Assembly: GCA_001800135.1 (NCBI GenBank)
Contig: MGUU01000008.1
Coordinates: 62,001-126,000, forward strand
From: Elusimicrobia bacterium RIFCSPLOWO2_02_FULL_39_32
GTDB taxonomy: Bacteria > Elusimicrobiota > Elusimicrobia > 2-02-FULL-39-32
Reading direction: 5' to 3'
Length of the DNA stretch: 64,000 nucleotides
Notes under the pieces: model-generated
The model's database searches: none
Told to the model about the DNA's origin: nothing
What the model saw: only the letters and a program-made list of their open reading frames with translations
Part shown: one piece after another, positions 18,454 through 26,180 of the stretch
Layout of the letters: each line of letters opens with the position of its first letter
Numbering within the stretch: position 1 is the stretch's first letter
Translations under genes and position numbers: made by a program

Positions 18454-18795
18454 ATGAAACTTATAACTGCAATGATTCAACCGGAAAAACTACCGGATGT
18501 TAAAAAAGCATTGTTTGACGCTCAAGTGCACAAAATGACAGTTACCAATGTGGTTGGCGCAGGACAACAAAAAGGTTTTACTGAAAGCTACCGAGGAGCG
18601 ATTGAAGAGATTAACCTTTTAAAAAAAGTTAGAGTTGAGATCGCGGTCAATGATAACTTTGTTCAACCCACGATTGACGCCATTATTAAAGGCGCAAGAA
18701 CCGGAAATATTGGTGATGGAAAAATCATGGTAACAAATATGGAACAATGTATTCGCATTCGCACAGGTGAAACTGGCAGCGCGGCTATTGGTTAA
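18454..18795 (+). CDS. glnK: PII signalling protein (GlnK/GlnB type)
   Basis: Small trimeric nitrogen sensor that binds ATP/ADP and 2-oxoglutarate and gates Amt. 113 residues. The T-loop is full length ([26 protein letters not shown]), the B-loop ATP motif is TGNIGDGKI, and the C-terminal signature is RIRTGETG. The tyrosine that is uridylylated in enteric GlnB (Tyr51, in YRGAEY) is Glu here, although the preceding tyrosine is kept; control by uridylylation is therefore unlikely, and ligand binding alone is expected. It has a strong AAGGAGG site 44 bases after amt. Confidence 0.93.
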   Translation: MKLITAMIQPEKLPDVKKALFDAQVHKMTVTNVVGAGQQKGFTESYRGAIEEINLLKKVRVEIAVNDNFVQPTIDAIIKGARTGNIGDGKIMVTNMEQCIRIRTGETGSAAIG

Positions 18796-18819
18796 ATCTA
18801 TAATCTATGAAAAGCGTGA

Positions 18820-18847
18820 ACGCGAATTTTCTGAAATGAAAATGCGT
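18820..18847 (+). other. Hairpin 1 between the two PII genes
   Basis: ACGC, two unpaired bases, ATTTTC, loop TGAAAT, GAAAAT, GCGT. No T-run follows. The loop has six bases but not the A1/G4 pattern. It may be an mRNA processing or stability structure together with the stronger hairpin at 18902. Confidence 0.4.
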
Positions 18848-18901
18848 CCGCATCCATGGAAATTCTATCTGCATCTTGATGCCTAGTAACTATTTAAGGA
18901 A

Positions 18902-18937
18902 CTATCTTCATGGCCTTTTCAAAAGCCATGAAGATAG
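18902..18937 (+). other. Perfect 13-bp hairpin just upstream of the second PII gene
   Basis: CTATCTTCATGGC (18902-18914), ten-base loop, GCCATGAAGATAG (18925-18937), ending 22 bases before the next ATG. There is no T-run, so it is not an intrinsic terminator. A stem this long could separate the two PII messages by RNase III cleavage or protect the upstream amt-glnK transcript from exonucleases. Confidence 0.55.
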
Positions 18938-18959
18938 ACAATCCTTATAGGAAACAAAA

Positions 18960-19277
18960 ATGAAAAAAATCGAATGTATCTTACGCGAAGAAAAACTGAA
19001 AACCGCGATTGATTCATTGCTTTTAGCAGGTGTGCCGGGTGTGACTGTAACTAAAGTCCAAGGTTTTGGCAGGCAAAGAGTTACTCCAGAACCTATTTTA
19101 AAGCCAAAGGTAAAAATTGAAATCTACCTAGAAGATAACGAGGTGGACACGATTGCTAAAACACTCATTCTTGCAGGTAGAACTGGTAAAAATGGGGATG
19201 GAAAAATCGCAGTTGTAGAAGTAGATGATTTGGTTCGAATTCGAACTGAGGAAAGAGATAAAGAAGCGCTCTATTAA
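18960..19277 (+). CDS. Divergent PII protein with a shortened T-loop
   Basis: A second PII-family protein, 105 residues. It keeps the nucleotide-binding parts: QGFGRQ after the second strand, the B-loop TGKNGDGKIAV, and the C-terminal VRIRTEERDKEAL. The T-loop is cut to about VTPEPILKPK, roughly seven or eight residues shorter than in GlnB/GlnK, with no KGHTELYRGAE-like stretch and no modifiable tyrosine. The T-loop is the part that enters Amt and contacts other partners, so this protein probably has a different partner or modulates the first PII, perhaps through mixed trimers. The start has only a weak purine-rich AGGAAAC stretch ahead of it. Confidence 0.88.
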   Translation: MKKIECILREEKLKTAIDSLLLAGVPGVTVTKVQGFGRQRVTPEPILKPKVKIEIYLEDNEVDTIAKTLILAGRTGKNGDGKIAVVEVDDLVRIRTEERDKEALY

Positions 19278-19314
19278 TAAAATAAAGCAATAAAACTAAA
19301 CAAGGAGGAAGGAA

Positions 19315-20475
19315 ATGAAAAAGACAATTGTAAAAACTGCAAAGTTGTGGGCTTTCATCGCAGCCATGCTCAGCACAACCGCAATCTATGCAGAAATGCC
19401 TAAACCAACCATTAGTGGATTCATTGATACCACCTACAACTATGATTTTAACAAACCTGTAGGGCGTGTCACTACAAATCGCTCGTTTGATCGCAGGACC
19501 GATTCTTTTCTTTTAAACGCAATTCAGGTGAATATATCTGGAAATGGCGAAGAAGGAATTGGTTACTATGGAGAACTAGCTTTTGGAACTGATCCTTCCA
19601 ATTATAAATCTGCTGGAACTAATAATCCTGCAGAAGCCGTAAACTCGAATGTTGCCTATAACTTTGATATTCAGGAAGCCTTCCTTACCTACAAATGTCC
19701 AAATACCGGTATTCAGTTAAAAGCTGGTAAATTTGTGACTCTTCAAGGGATCGAAGTCATTGAGTCAAAGGACAACTTTACAATTTCTAGAGGAATAGTT
19801 TTCGGACTATTAGAACCTTTTACTCATGTTGGTGGCTTAGTAGGCTATCAATTCCCTCAAATCATAGATCTCTGGGTGGGAGCAGTTAATGGATGGGACT
19901 TACATGTGGACAACAACACTGGGAAGACATTACTTGCTAAAATGGGAATTAATTTTGGCGAAAAAGCATTCGGCGCAGTATCATTATCATACGGATCTGA
20001 ACAAGCCAATACCAATAACACAAGGACAAGTTTTGATACGACTTGGTTCCTAAAACCTATGGATAAAACCACAATTGGGTTACAGTTCAACGCGGGGCAA
20101 GAAAAAAATACCGCGGTCATTGATGCAAATTTGGATGGAGTGGAAGATAATCCAGTTACATCACGTCCCACCGCGCATTGGTATGGAGCAAGCATTCAAC
20201 CCAAATATGATCTTACAGAAAAATTATCAATTGGCGCTCGCTATGAATGGTTGCAGGATTTAGGAAATGCAAGAGCAGGCACTGATACTGGTTTTAATGG
20301 ACAAACCCTTCAAACCGCATCTGTTGCGCCAGCTTATAACTTAACAGAATCACTGATGTTTAGAACTGAATACCGTCATGATTGGGGTTCTAGACTTCAA
20401 TTTATAGATGATGTTCTAGCAGTATCAAAATCAGCAGTTAGCACAGTTCACGCTGAATTCATCTACAAGTTCTAA
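19315..20475 (+). CDS. Outer-membrane beta-barrel porin (OmpL/bbp2-like)
   Basis: 386 residues. A cleavable signal peptide ends at about residue 26 (ATTAIYA|EMP). The mature protein opens with ISGFIDTTYNYDFN and consists of alternating polar/apolar strands ending in a C-terminal Phe (AEFIYKF), as in outer-membrane barrels; the pattern resembles the beta-barrel porin-2 family. Position as last gene after amt and two PII genes suggests it admits ammonium or another small nitrogen compound through the outer membrane, though nothing in the sequence shows selectivity. It has a strong AAGGAGGAAGG site and a strong terminator follows. Confidence 0.85.
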   Translation: MKKTIVKTAKLWAFIAAMLSTTAIYAEMPKPTISGFIDTTYNYDFNKPVGRVTTNRSFDRRTDSFLLNAIQVNISGNGEEGIGYYGELAFGTDPSNYKSAGTNNPAEAVNSNVAYNFDIQEAFLTYKCPNTGIQLKAGKFVTLQGIEVIESKDNFTISRGIVFGLLEPFTHVGGLVGYQFPQIIDLWVGAVNGWDLHVDNNTGKTLLAKMGINFGEKAFGAVSLSYGSEQANTNNTRTSFDTTWFLKPMDKTTIGLQFNAGQEKNTAVIDANLDGVEDNPVTSRPTAHWYGASIQPKYDLTEKLSIGARYEWLQDLGNARAGTDTGFNGQTLQTASVAPAYNLTESLMFRTEYRHDWGSRLQFIDDVLAVSKSAVSTVHAEFIYKF

Positions 20476-20498
20476 ACTTAAATATTGTCATTTAATTA

Positions 20499-20540
20499 AA
20501 GAGACGCCTCCTATACTGTTATATAGGGGGCGTTTCTTTT
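20499..20540 (+). terminator. Intrinsic terminator of the amt-PII-porin operon
   Basis: A stem of about 15 bp begins GAGACGCC (20501) and closes with GGCGTTTC, with two G-T pairs, a loop of about six bases, and TTTT at the end (20537-20540). It lies 25 bases after the porin stop. Confidence 0.88.
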
Positions 20541-20626
20541 AAAACCCAACCTTCATACTCAATAATAATTTTTAGACGCCCTCTAAACTTCTAAAGCAAT
20601 GTTTTTTAAAAAATAAATAGGTGCAC

Positions 20627-20663
20627 TTGACTTATTATAATTAAGATATTATTATAATTAAGA
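20627..20663 (+). promoter_or_regulatory. Toxin-antitoxin promoter with tandem 15-bp repeats
   Basis: A -35 box TTGACT (20627-20632) is followed by two exact copies of TTATTATAATTAAGA (20632-20646 and 20649-20663), 17 bases apart. The second ends directly at the ATG of the toxin gene. TATTAT at 20650 is 17 bases from the -35; TATAAT is at 20653. The repeats cover the -10, so they are a likely operator for the downstream Xre-type antitoxin. Transcription would start at or next to the ATG. Confidence 0.65.
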
Positions 20664-20936
20664 ATGTGGCAGATCAGGGAACATCGCAAGATTGCAAAAA
20701 CCCTTCGCAAGGCGTCCCCATGGATCATCAAAGAATATGAGACTTGGAAGGATTTGGTTTACTGCCATGGTCCTGAAATTCTCAAACAGTTTTCAGGTTA
20801 CCATGATGAAAAATTAAAAGGTAAGAGGGATTGGCAACGATCTTCACGGCTAAGTTTAAAATACCGCGTAATCTACTCTATAGATCGAGGCGCCATCACG
20901 GTCTATGTATTAGAAATTACGCCCCATGATTATTAA
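20664..20936 (+). CDS. RelE/HigB-family toxin
   Basis: 90 residues, the size of RelE/ParE-superfamily ribosome-dependent mRNA interferases. The C-terminal half has the family pattern: HDEKLKG, SLKYRVIYSID and a terminal VLEITPHDY. The gene comes first and the Xre-type DNA-binding gene second, which is the HigB-HigA order. The start abuts a promoter repeat and lacks a Shine-Dalgarno site, so translation would be leaderless. The fold class is likely; the target and activity are inferred. Confidence 0.8.
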   Translation: MWQIREHRKIAKTLRKASPWIIKEYETWKDLVYCHGPEILKQFSGYHDEKLKGKRDWQRSSRLSLKYRVIYSIDRGAITVYVLEITPHDY

Positions 20937-20958
20937 ATAAGTTAAAGGAGGTTTATCA

Positions 20959-21234
20959 ATGCGGATAGATCATAAAAATTTTGTATCTGCTAAAACACAT
21001 ATCTATAGAACTACGGGAGAAGTCATTAAGATTCTTAGACAAAAAAAAGGATGGACTCAAATCTATCTTGCAAAGCAGTCTCACATCTCTGCCACAAACT
21101 TAAGTATGTTAGAAAATGATCGTATTGATATTGGTAAAAAAAGAGCTGAACAATTAGCTAAGGCTTTTGGAGTACATCCAGCTATTATTATGTTTCCTGA
21201 ATATGAGTTTCATGAAATTAGCCGAGCTGCATAA
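20959..21234 (+). CDS. HigA-like Xre-family antitoxin
   Basis: 91 residues. A helix-turn-helix of the Xre/Cro type lies at about residues 22-75 (TGEVIKILRQKKGWTQIYLAKQSHISATNLSMLENDR, then KRAEQLAKAFGV). It has a strong AAAGGAGG site, in contrast to the toxin gene, so more antitoxin than toxin should be made. It follows the toxin gene by 22 bases and probably represses the shared promoter through the paired 15-bp repeats. Confidence 0.85.
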   Translation: MRIDHKNFVSAKTHIYRTTGEVIKILRQKKGWTQIYLAKQSHISATNLSMLENDRIDIGKKRAEQLAKAFGVHPAIIMFPEYEFHEISRAA

Positions 21235-21258
21235 ATAGTCCAACAACATTTTAAATCC

Positions 21259-21813
21259 ATGAAGATAAAAATCCTTATGATTTCGTTTTTAACATTAGTG
21301 AGCTGCAGCTCAAAACCTTCGGAAGATATTGCTCCTCAAACCAAAGCTAAAGAAGCTAAAGAAAAAATAATTGCTTTAGCTGGAGCTAGGGTAGGATTTT
21401 CTGCTCCTAACTTTAGCTTAAAGAGCACAGAACAAAAAAAGTTTTCCCTTTCCAATTTTAAAGAAAAAGTGGTATTGCTCGATTTTTGGGCTACATGGTG
21501 TCCTCCCTGCAGATTTTCCACACCTGCCTTAGTGCGGATTAACAAAAAATTTAAAGATCAGGGATTAGCTGTTATTGGAATTAGTCTGGATGAAGAGCCG
21601 GAACCTGTTCCTCCATTCTTAAAAAAAGAAAAAGTGGAGCATCTTATTCTTTATGCTGAAGATAGTTCTGTGGCGCAAGATTATCAGGTAAGAGCTATCC
21701 CCTCTTTTTTTCTAATTGATAAAAATGGCATGATTAAAAAAAGATATGACGGCTTTTATCCTGATTTAGAAAAAGAGTGGGAAAAAGAAATTCCAAACCT
21801 TTTAAGTAAATAA
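21259..21813 (+). CDS. TlpA/ResA-like thioredoxin-fold lipoprotein
   Basis: 184 residues. A lipoprotein signal peptide ends in the lipobox LVSC with Cys16 as the lipidated residue; Ser at +2 favours outer-membrane placement if a Lol system acts. A thioredoxin fold follows, with the redox motif CPPC (C81-C84) in FWATWCPPC and a cis-proline loop AIPSFFLIDKNG. It probably reduces disulfides of periplasmic proteins or apocytochromes. No cytochrome-maturation genes are near. It starts 24 bases after the antitoxin gene. Confidence 0.88.
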   Translation: MKIKILMISFLTLVSCSSKPSEDIAPQTKAKEAKEKIIALAGARVGFSAPNFSLKSTEQKKFSLSNFKEKVVLLDFWATWCPPCRFSTPALVRINKKFKDQGLAVIGISLDEEPEPVPPFLKKEKVEHLILYAEDSSVAQDYQVRAIPSFFLIDKNGMIKKRYDGFYPDLEKEWEKEIPNLLSK

Positions 21814-21856
21814 TCCATTTAGTTAATTGCGCAACTACAGCAGACTAAAATTTTAA

Positions 21857-24541
21857 ATGGATAAACTCATCATAGTAGATGCTCACGGGTACCTGCATCG
21901 AGCTTACCATGCCCTGCCGCCTTTAACCACTTCCAAAGGAATGCCGGTCAATGCGATCTATGGCTTTGCAAGAATGTTATTTAAGCTTATTGAAGAATAT
22001 AAACCAGAATACTTTGTTCTCTGTTTTGATTCTCCGGGGCCTACTTTCAGGGAAAAAATTTATCCTGAATACAAAGCTACCAGGAAAGAAACCGAGGAAA
22101 ATCTAAAAACTCAATTTCCTTTGTCCAGAGAACTAGCTCAAAATCTAGAACTTAAGTCCTATGAAATGCAGGGTTTTGAAGCGGATGATTTAATCGCTAC
22201 GATTGCGGAAAAAGCAAAAAAATCAAATATTGAGATCATAATTGTCAGCGGAGATAAAGATCTTCTTCAGATTGTAAATGGTCAAATAAAAGTTTTAAAT
22301 GAGCCTAAACAGAGCCTTTTTGACGCAAATAAAGTCCTTGAAAAATGGGGGTTTGAACCAAATCGTCTAGTAGATTTTTTAAGTCTTGTAGGAGACGCTT
22401 CAGACAATGTGCCCGGGGTCCCAGGCATTGGAGAAAAAACCGCAATTAAATTAATTCAAGAATATGGATCAATTAAAAATCTATTGAGCCAAATTGAAAC
22501 TGTCCCTCCAAAAATCAAAGAGAAAATTAAAGAAAACCAAACCAATCTCCTTAAAAGTCAATCTTTGATCACTTTAAATAAAGAAGCTCCTATAGAATTT
22601 AAATTGGAAGAATGTAAGTTAAAGCCATTTAAAAGTGATTTGCTCTATCCATTTTTTAAAAAACTGGAATTCCATAGTTTACTAAACGAACTAAATGTAA
22701 AAGGTCTGCTTCAACCTTCCCAACAATCTTCTAAACCAAATCAAAATTATCAAGTCATCTTTGAATGCCAAGCATTAGAAAAATTAATTAATAGTTTAAA
22801 CTCTTCAAAAATTGCAATTTCTCTTGAAACTGAAAAGGAATCTTCAGGAGAGATTCATTGGGTTGGATTTGCCTTTTCTTGGGGAGTTGGTCATGCAGCT
22901 TATGTTCCTTTAAGTCACCTCTATTTAAATGCGCCAAAGCAGATCGAGCTAAAAAAAATGCTTGAAATATTTAAACCTATTTTAGAAAATGAAAAAGTTC
23001 AAATCATTGGGCACGACCTTAAATCCTCCTGTTCCCTTTTATATTCTCATGGCATTCAAATAAAAAATCTTTACTTTGACAGCATGATAGCCTCCTACTG
23101 TTTAGACCCTTCCAGAAAAAGTTTTAAATTAAATGATTTGGCCTCTGAATTCCTTAATCAAGAAATAAGTTCAATAGAAACATTTGAAAAAACGAGCTCG
23201 TTAGGGGAAATAGAAATTGAAAAGTTTAAAGATGGGGCTTGCCAAAAAGCGGATTTTGCGTTTCACCTCTCAAACGCGCTTGCCAGTGAGCTTAAAGAAA
23301 AAAAATGCGAGGAACTCTTTTATAAAATTGAAATGCCCTTGATTGATCTTCTTTCAAAAATGGAGTCAACCGGAATAAAAATTGATACGAATTATCTTCA
23401 GACATTAAATAAATCTTTTAGCGCTGAACTTCAAATTTTGGAACAAAAAGTTTATAAACTTGCGGAACAGGAGTTTAATTTAAATTCTAGCAAACAACTC
23501 TCGTTTATCCTTTTTGAGAAACTTAAACTCCCTCCTTTAAAAAGAAAAAAGACTCAAATTTCAACAGATGAGGAGACGCTCAACTTTTTAGCTGACTTGC
23601 ATGAACTTCCCAAACATCTTTTGAAATTTAGAGAAATCTCTAAGCTAAAATCCACCTATGTTGAAGGTCTTTTATCAGCTGTGAATAAAAAAAATTCAAC
23701 TATTCATACATCCTTTAACCAAAATGGGACAGCCACTGGCAGGCTTTCTTCCTCGAATCCCAACCTGCAAAATATCCCTATCCGCACTGAACTTGGGAAA
23801 AGCATTCGCAGAGCCTTTATCCCAGAAGATGGCAGCTTATTTTTATCCGCAGACTATTCTCAAATTGATCTTAGAGTCTTAGCTCATTTATCTCAAGACT
23901 CAAAACTAATAGAAGCCTTTAAAAATGGGGAGGATATTCATAGAGCCACTGCGGCCCAAGTAGCTCATATTTCTTTAGATGCTGTTACTGAGGAACAAAG
24001 AAAGAATGCAAAAGCCATTAATTTTGGCATTGTCTATGGCCAACAGGCTTATGGTCTTTCTCAAGGTCTAAAGATTTCTGTTAGTCAAGCTCAAGAAATG
24101 ATTGATCTTTATTTTTTAAAATATTCAGGAGTCAAAGCTTGGATGGATAAAACCATTGAGGAGGCAAGGGAAAATGGTTGCGTAAGAACTCTTCTAGGAA
24201 GAATCCGCTCTATTCCAGAATTACATGCAAAAAACTCTTCAATTCGCTCATTTGCAGAACGCATTGCCATGAACACGCCTGTGCAAGGAACTTCTGCGGA
24301 TATTATTAAAATAGCGATGATTAATATTGCTCAAAAGCTAAAAAATCAACTCTCAAAAAATATTGTTAAAATGCTTTTACAGGTGCATGATGACCTTCTC
24401 TTTGAGGTTTCAGAAAAAGCTCTTGACGAAATCTCTAAAATCATTAAAATTGAAATGGAGAGCGCTGTAGAACTTTCTGTGCCGCTCATAGCAGACCTAA
24501 AAATCGGAAAAAATTGGGCGGAGATGGAGCCTAAAAAATAA
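21857..24541 (+). CDS. polA: PolA, DNA polymerase I
   Basis: Repair and Okazaki-fragment polymerase. 894 residues: 5'-3' exonuclease at about 1-290 (VDAHGYLHRAYHALPPL, GDASDNVPGVPGIGEKTA), a 3'-5' exonuclease-like domain at about 300-480, and polymerase A from about 500 with motif A DYSQIDLR (from 666), motif B KNAKAINFGIVYGQ and motif C QVHDDLLFE (842-850). The 3'-5' domain is degenerate: the first metal-binding Asp is Glu (ETE, 324-326) and the position of E. coli Asp424 is Ser391, so proofreading is probably lost. Motif C has HDD in place of the usual HDE. A weak TAAAAT box precedes the ATG. Confidence 0.96.
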   Translation: MDKLIIVDAHGYLHRAYHALPPLTTSKGMPVNAIYGFARMLFKLIEEYKPEYFVLCFDSPGPTFREKIYPEYKATRKETEENLKTQFPLSRELAQNLELKSYEMQGFEADDLIATIAEKAKKSNIEIIIVSGDKDLLQIVNGQIKVLNEPKQSLFDANKVLEKWGFEPNRLVDFLSLVGDASDNVPGVPGIGEKTAIKLIQEYGSIKNLLSQIETVPPKIKEKIKENQTNLLKSQSLITLNKEAPIEFKLEECKLKPFKSDLLYPFFKKLEFHSLLNELNVKGLLQPSQQSSKPNQNYQVIFECQALEKLINSLNSSKIAISLETEKESSGEIHWVGFAFSWGVGHAAYVPLSHLYLNAPKQIELKKMLEIFKPILENEKVQIIGHDLKSSCSLLYSHGIQIKNLYFDSMIASYCLDPSRKSFKLNDLASEFLNQEISSIETFEKTSSLGEIEIEKFKDGACQKADFAFHLSNALASELKEKKCEELFYKIEMPLIDLLSKMESTGIKIDTNYLQTLNKSFSAELQILEQKVYKLAEQEFNLNSSKQLSFILFEKLKLPPLKRKKTQISTDEETLNFLADLHELPKHLLKFREISKLKSTYVEGLLSAVNKKNSTIHTSFNQNGTATGRLSSSNPNLQNIPIRTELGKSIRRAFIPEDGSLFLSADYSQIDLRVLAHLSQDSKLIEAFKNGEDIHRATAAQVAHISLDAVTEEQRKNAKAINFGIVYGQQAYGLSQGLKISVSQAQEMIDLYFLKYSGVKAWMDKTIEEARENGCVRTLLGRIRSIPELHAKNSSIRSFAERIAMNTPVQGTSADIIKIAMINIAQKLKNQLSKNIVKMLLQVHDDLLFEVSEKALDEISKIIKIEMESAVELSVPLIADLKIGKNWAEMEPKK

Positions 24542-24542
24542 T

Positions 24543-25334
24543 ATGTTTCACCTTCCTTTTTCTTATCGGGCATTGCCTAAAGGAATCAAATGTTTGCTTT
24601 GGGCTAATCTCCTGACTTTCATCCTTCAATTTCTTTTTAAAGGTGTTCTGGAAAATAGTTTTGCTCTCATTCCCATTCAAACTACCAGACATCTTGAACT
24701 CTGGAGACTCTTCACCTATTTATTTTTGCATGGAAGTTTTTTTCACATATTTTTTAACCTTTTTACTCTCTGGGCCTTTGGCAAAGAATTGGAGCTCTCA
24801 TGGGGTACAAAAGATTTTTTACGCTATTACTTTCTTTGCGGGATAGGAGCAGGACTATTTAACATCCTTTTTGAGCCTTTCTCCCCAATCCCAATCATAG
24901 GAGCAAGCGGAGCGTTGTATGGAATACTGCTTGCTTTTGGGCTAGCATTTCCTGATGCGCTTATTTATCTTTATGGCATATTCCCATTGCGCGCAAAACA
25001 TTTTCTTCTTCTCATAGGCGCAATAGAATTTTTAACTAGTTTGGACAACTCAACACCTCGAGCAAGTTTTGCTCATCTAGGAGGCATGCTCGTTGGATTT
25101 CTTTATTTAAAACATTTCCATTTTAGAAATTTTATTAACAGTTTTTTTAAAAAAATCCTAAGTCTAATTATTTATAAAGAAAAAATTATTTCCAGAGCTG
25201 CGCCTTTTAAAAAAGAGGAGGATTTGAATCAGCAGGTGGATAAAATTCTAGATAAAGTGCTTCAGCATGGACCTGGCAGCTTGACGGAAAAAGAAAGAGA
25301 GATCATGCGCAACTATTCTTCCAAGAAAAAGTAA
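24543..25334 (+). CDS. Rhomboid-family intramembrane serine protease
   Basis: 263 residues with six or seven hydrophobic segments. The catalytic Ser122 lies in GASGALYG and the partner His178 in AHLGGMLVG, the usual rhomboid dyad; the L1-loop motif is partly visible as ELWRLFTYLFLHGSFFH. A charged cytoplasmic tail of about 60 residues ends the protein (DKILDKVLQHGPGSLTEKEREIMRNY), a tail also common in PVC-type rhomboids. The substrate is unknown. It starts one base after the polA stop, so it is co-transcribed with polA. A terminator begins on its stop codon. Confidence 0.9.
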   Translation: MFHLPFSYRALPKGIKCLLWANLLTFILQFLFKGVLENSFALIPIQTTRHLELWRLFTYLFLHGSFFHIFFNLFTLWAFGKELELSWGTKDFLRYYFLCGIGAGLFNILFEPFSPIPIIGASGALYGILLAFGLAFPDALIYLYGIFPLRAKHFLLLIGAIEFLTSLDNSTPRASFAHLGGMLVGFLYLKHFHFRNFINSFFKKILSLIIYKEKIISRAAPFKKEEDLNQQVDKILDKVLQHGPGSLTEKEREIMRNYSSKKK

Positions 25335-25358
25335 GTTGGGGGGAAAACCAACTTTTTA
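25333..25358 (+). terminator. Intrinsic terminator after the rhomboid gene
   Basis: AAGTTGG (25333-25339), loop GGGGAAAA, CCAACTT (25348-25354), T-run 25353-25357. The first bases are part of the rhomboid stop codon. coaE starts only ten bases later, leaving no room for a promoter in between. Confidence 0.75.
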
Positions 25359-25367
25359 TAGCTGTCT

Positions 25368-25970
25368 ATGGAAAAGAAAATGAACCTTGGCTTAACCGGC
25401 GGAATAGCTTCTGGCAAAACAACAGTTCTTAAAATGTTTAAAGAGCTGGGTTGTAAGACATTGGATTGCGATAAAATCGCAAGGGAGGTGGTTCGACCCA
25501 AAACAACTGGACTAAAAGAAATTGTAAAAATCTTTGGAAAAAAGATCCTTAAAAAAAACGGATCGCTCAATCGTTCTAAACTTGGGCCCCTGGTTTTTAA
25601 AAACCAAAAAAAAAGAAAACTTCTTGAAAAGATCATTCATCCAAAAGTAATCCAAGTGTTACAAAAAAAAATTTCTGCGCACACCTCTGGACTTCTAGTT
25701 ATTGACATTCCTCTCCTTTTTGAAGCGAATCTGAAAAACTTAACTGACAAAACCATCGTGGTCTGGGCGCCAAAAAAACTACAAATTCAGCGTCTTATTC
25801 AAAGATCTGGGATCAATCAAATGGAAGCCAATCTTCGCATCCTCTGCCAATGGCCTCTTTCTAAAAAGAAAGAGCTGTCTGACTTTTTGATTGATAATTC
25901 TGGGACGATCCTTAAAACAAAAAAACAGGTGAAAAAATGCTTGACAAAAATTTCTCAATTAGTAGAATAA
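25368..25970 (+). CDS. coaE: CoaE, dephospho-CoA kinase
   Basis: Phosphorylates the ribose 3'-OH of dephospho-CoA, the last step of coenzyme A synthesis. 200 residues. The P-loop GLTGGIASGKTT is at residues 8-19, CDKIAREVV follows, and the substrate-binding VIDIPLLFE is in the middle. The start could also be the ATG at 25380 (MNLGLTGG), which has purine-rich sequence ahead of it. The gene is packed directly behind a terminator, so its transcription must come from readthrough or from a promoter inside the rhomboid gene. Confidence 0.92.
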   Translation: MEKKMNLGLTGGIASGKTTVLKMFKELGCKTLDCDKIAREVVRPKTTGLKEIVKIFGKKILKKNGSLNRSKLGPLVFKNQKKRKLLEKIIHPKVIQVLQKKISAHTSGLLVIDIPLLFEANLKNLTDKTIVVWAPKKLQIQRLIQRSGINQMEANLRILCQWPLSKKKELSDFLIDNSGTILKTKKQVKKCLTKISQLVE

Positions 25971-26057
25971 GCTTTGTTAGGCGCCTCCATAAGACGATTC
26001 CAACCCATTGAACCAACTACAAAAAACCAGGTGCCCTTCACGTGAACGAATTCTCTT

Positions 26058-26063
26058 TATAAT
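26058..26063 (+). promoter_or_regulatory. Probable -10 box for rho
   Basis: Perfect TATAAT in the 210-base gap between coaE and rho; the sequence 17 bases upstream (CCTTCA) is a poor -35. The rest of the gap upstream (25971-26057) holds short palindromes only (AGGCGCCT, TTCACGTGAA) and no gene I can recognise. Confidence 0.5.
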
Positions 26064-26079
26064 CACAAAATCAAATTAA

Positions 26080-26152
26080 AACCTGATATTGCATTAAAAA
26101 ATATTAGGTTAAAAAAAGTAACTAACCTTAAAATATCTTTCTATTAAAGGTT
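26080..26152 (+). promoter_or_regulatory. Two AT-rich hairpins in the rho leader
   Basis: Hairpin 1: AACCTGATATT (26080-26090) with AATATTAGGTT (26100-26110), 11 bp including one G-T pair. Hairpin 2: AACCTT (26124-26129) with AAGGTT (26147-26152). Both end in A-runs, not T-runs, so they are not intrinsic terminators. The AACCT/AGGTT arms are shared, so alternative pairings are possible. rho is autoregulated in other bacteria; a role here is a guess. Confidence 0.4.
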
Positions 26153-26180
26153 AAAAAAAAGCAGGAGGATGGAAATCTCG

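Noticed and set aside
25971-26057. Possible tRNA or small RNA in the coaE-rho gap
   Set aside because: A GGTTCAA-like stretch on the minus strand suggested a T-loop, but no acceptor stem or anticodon arm can be drawn; only short palindromes are present.
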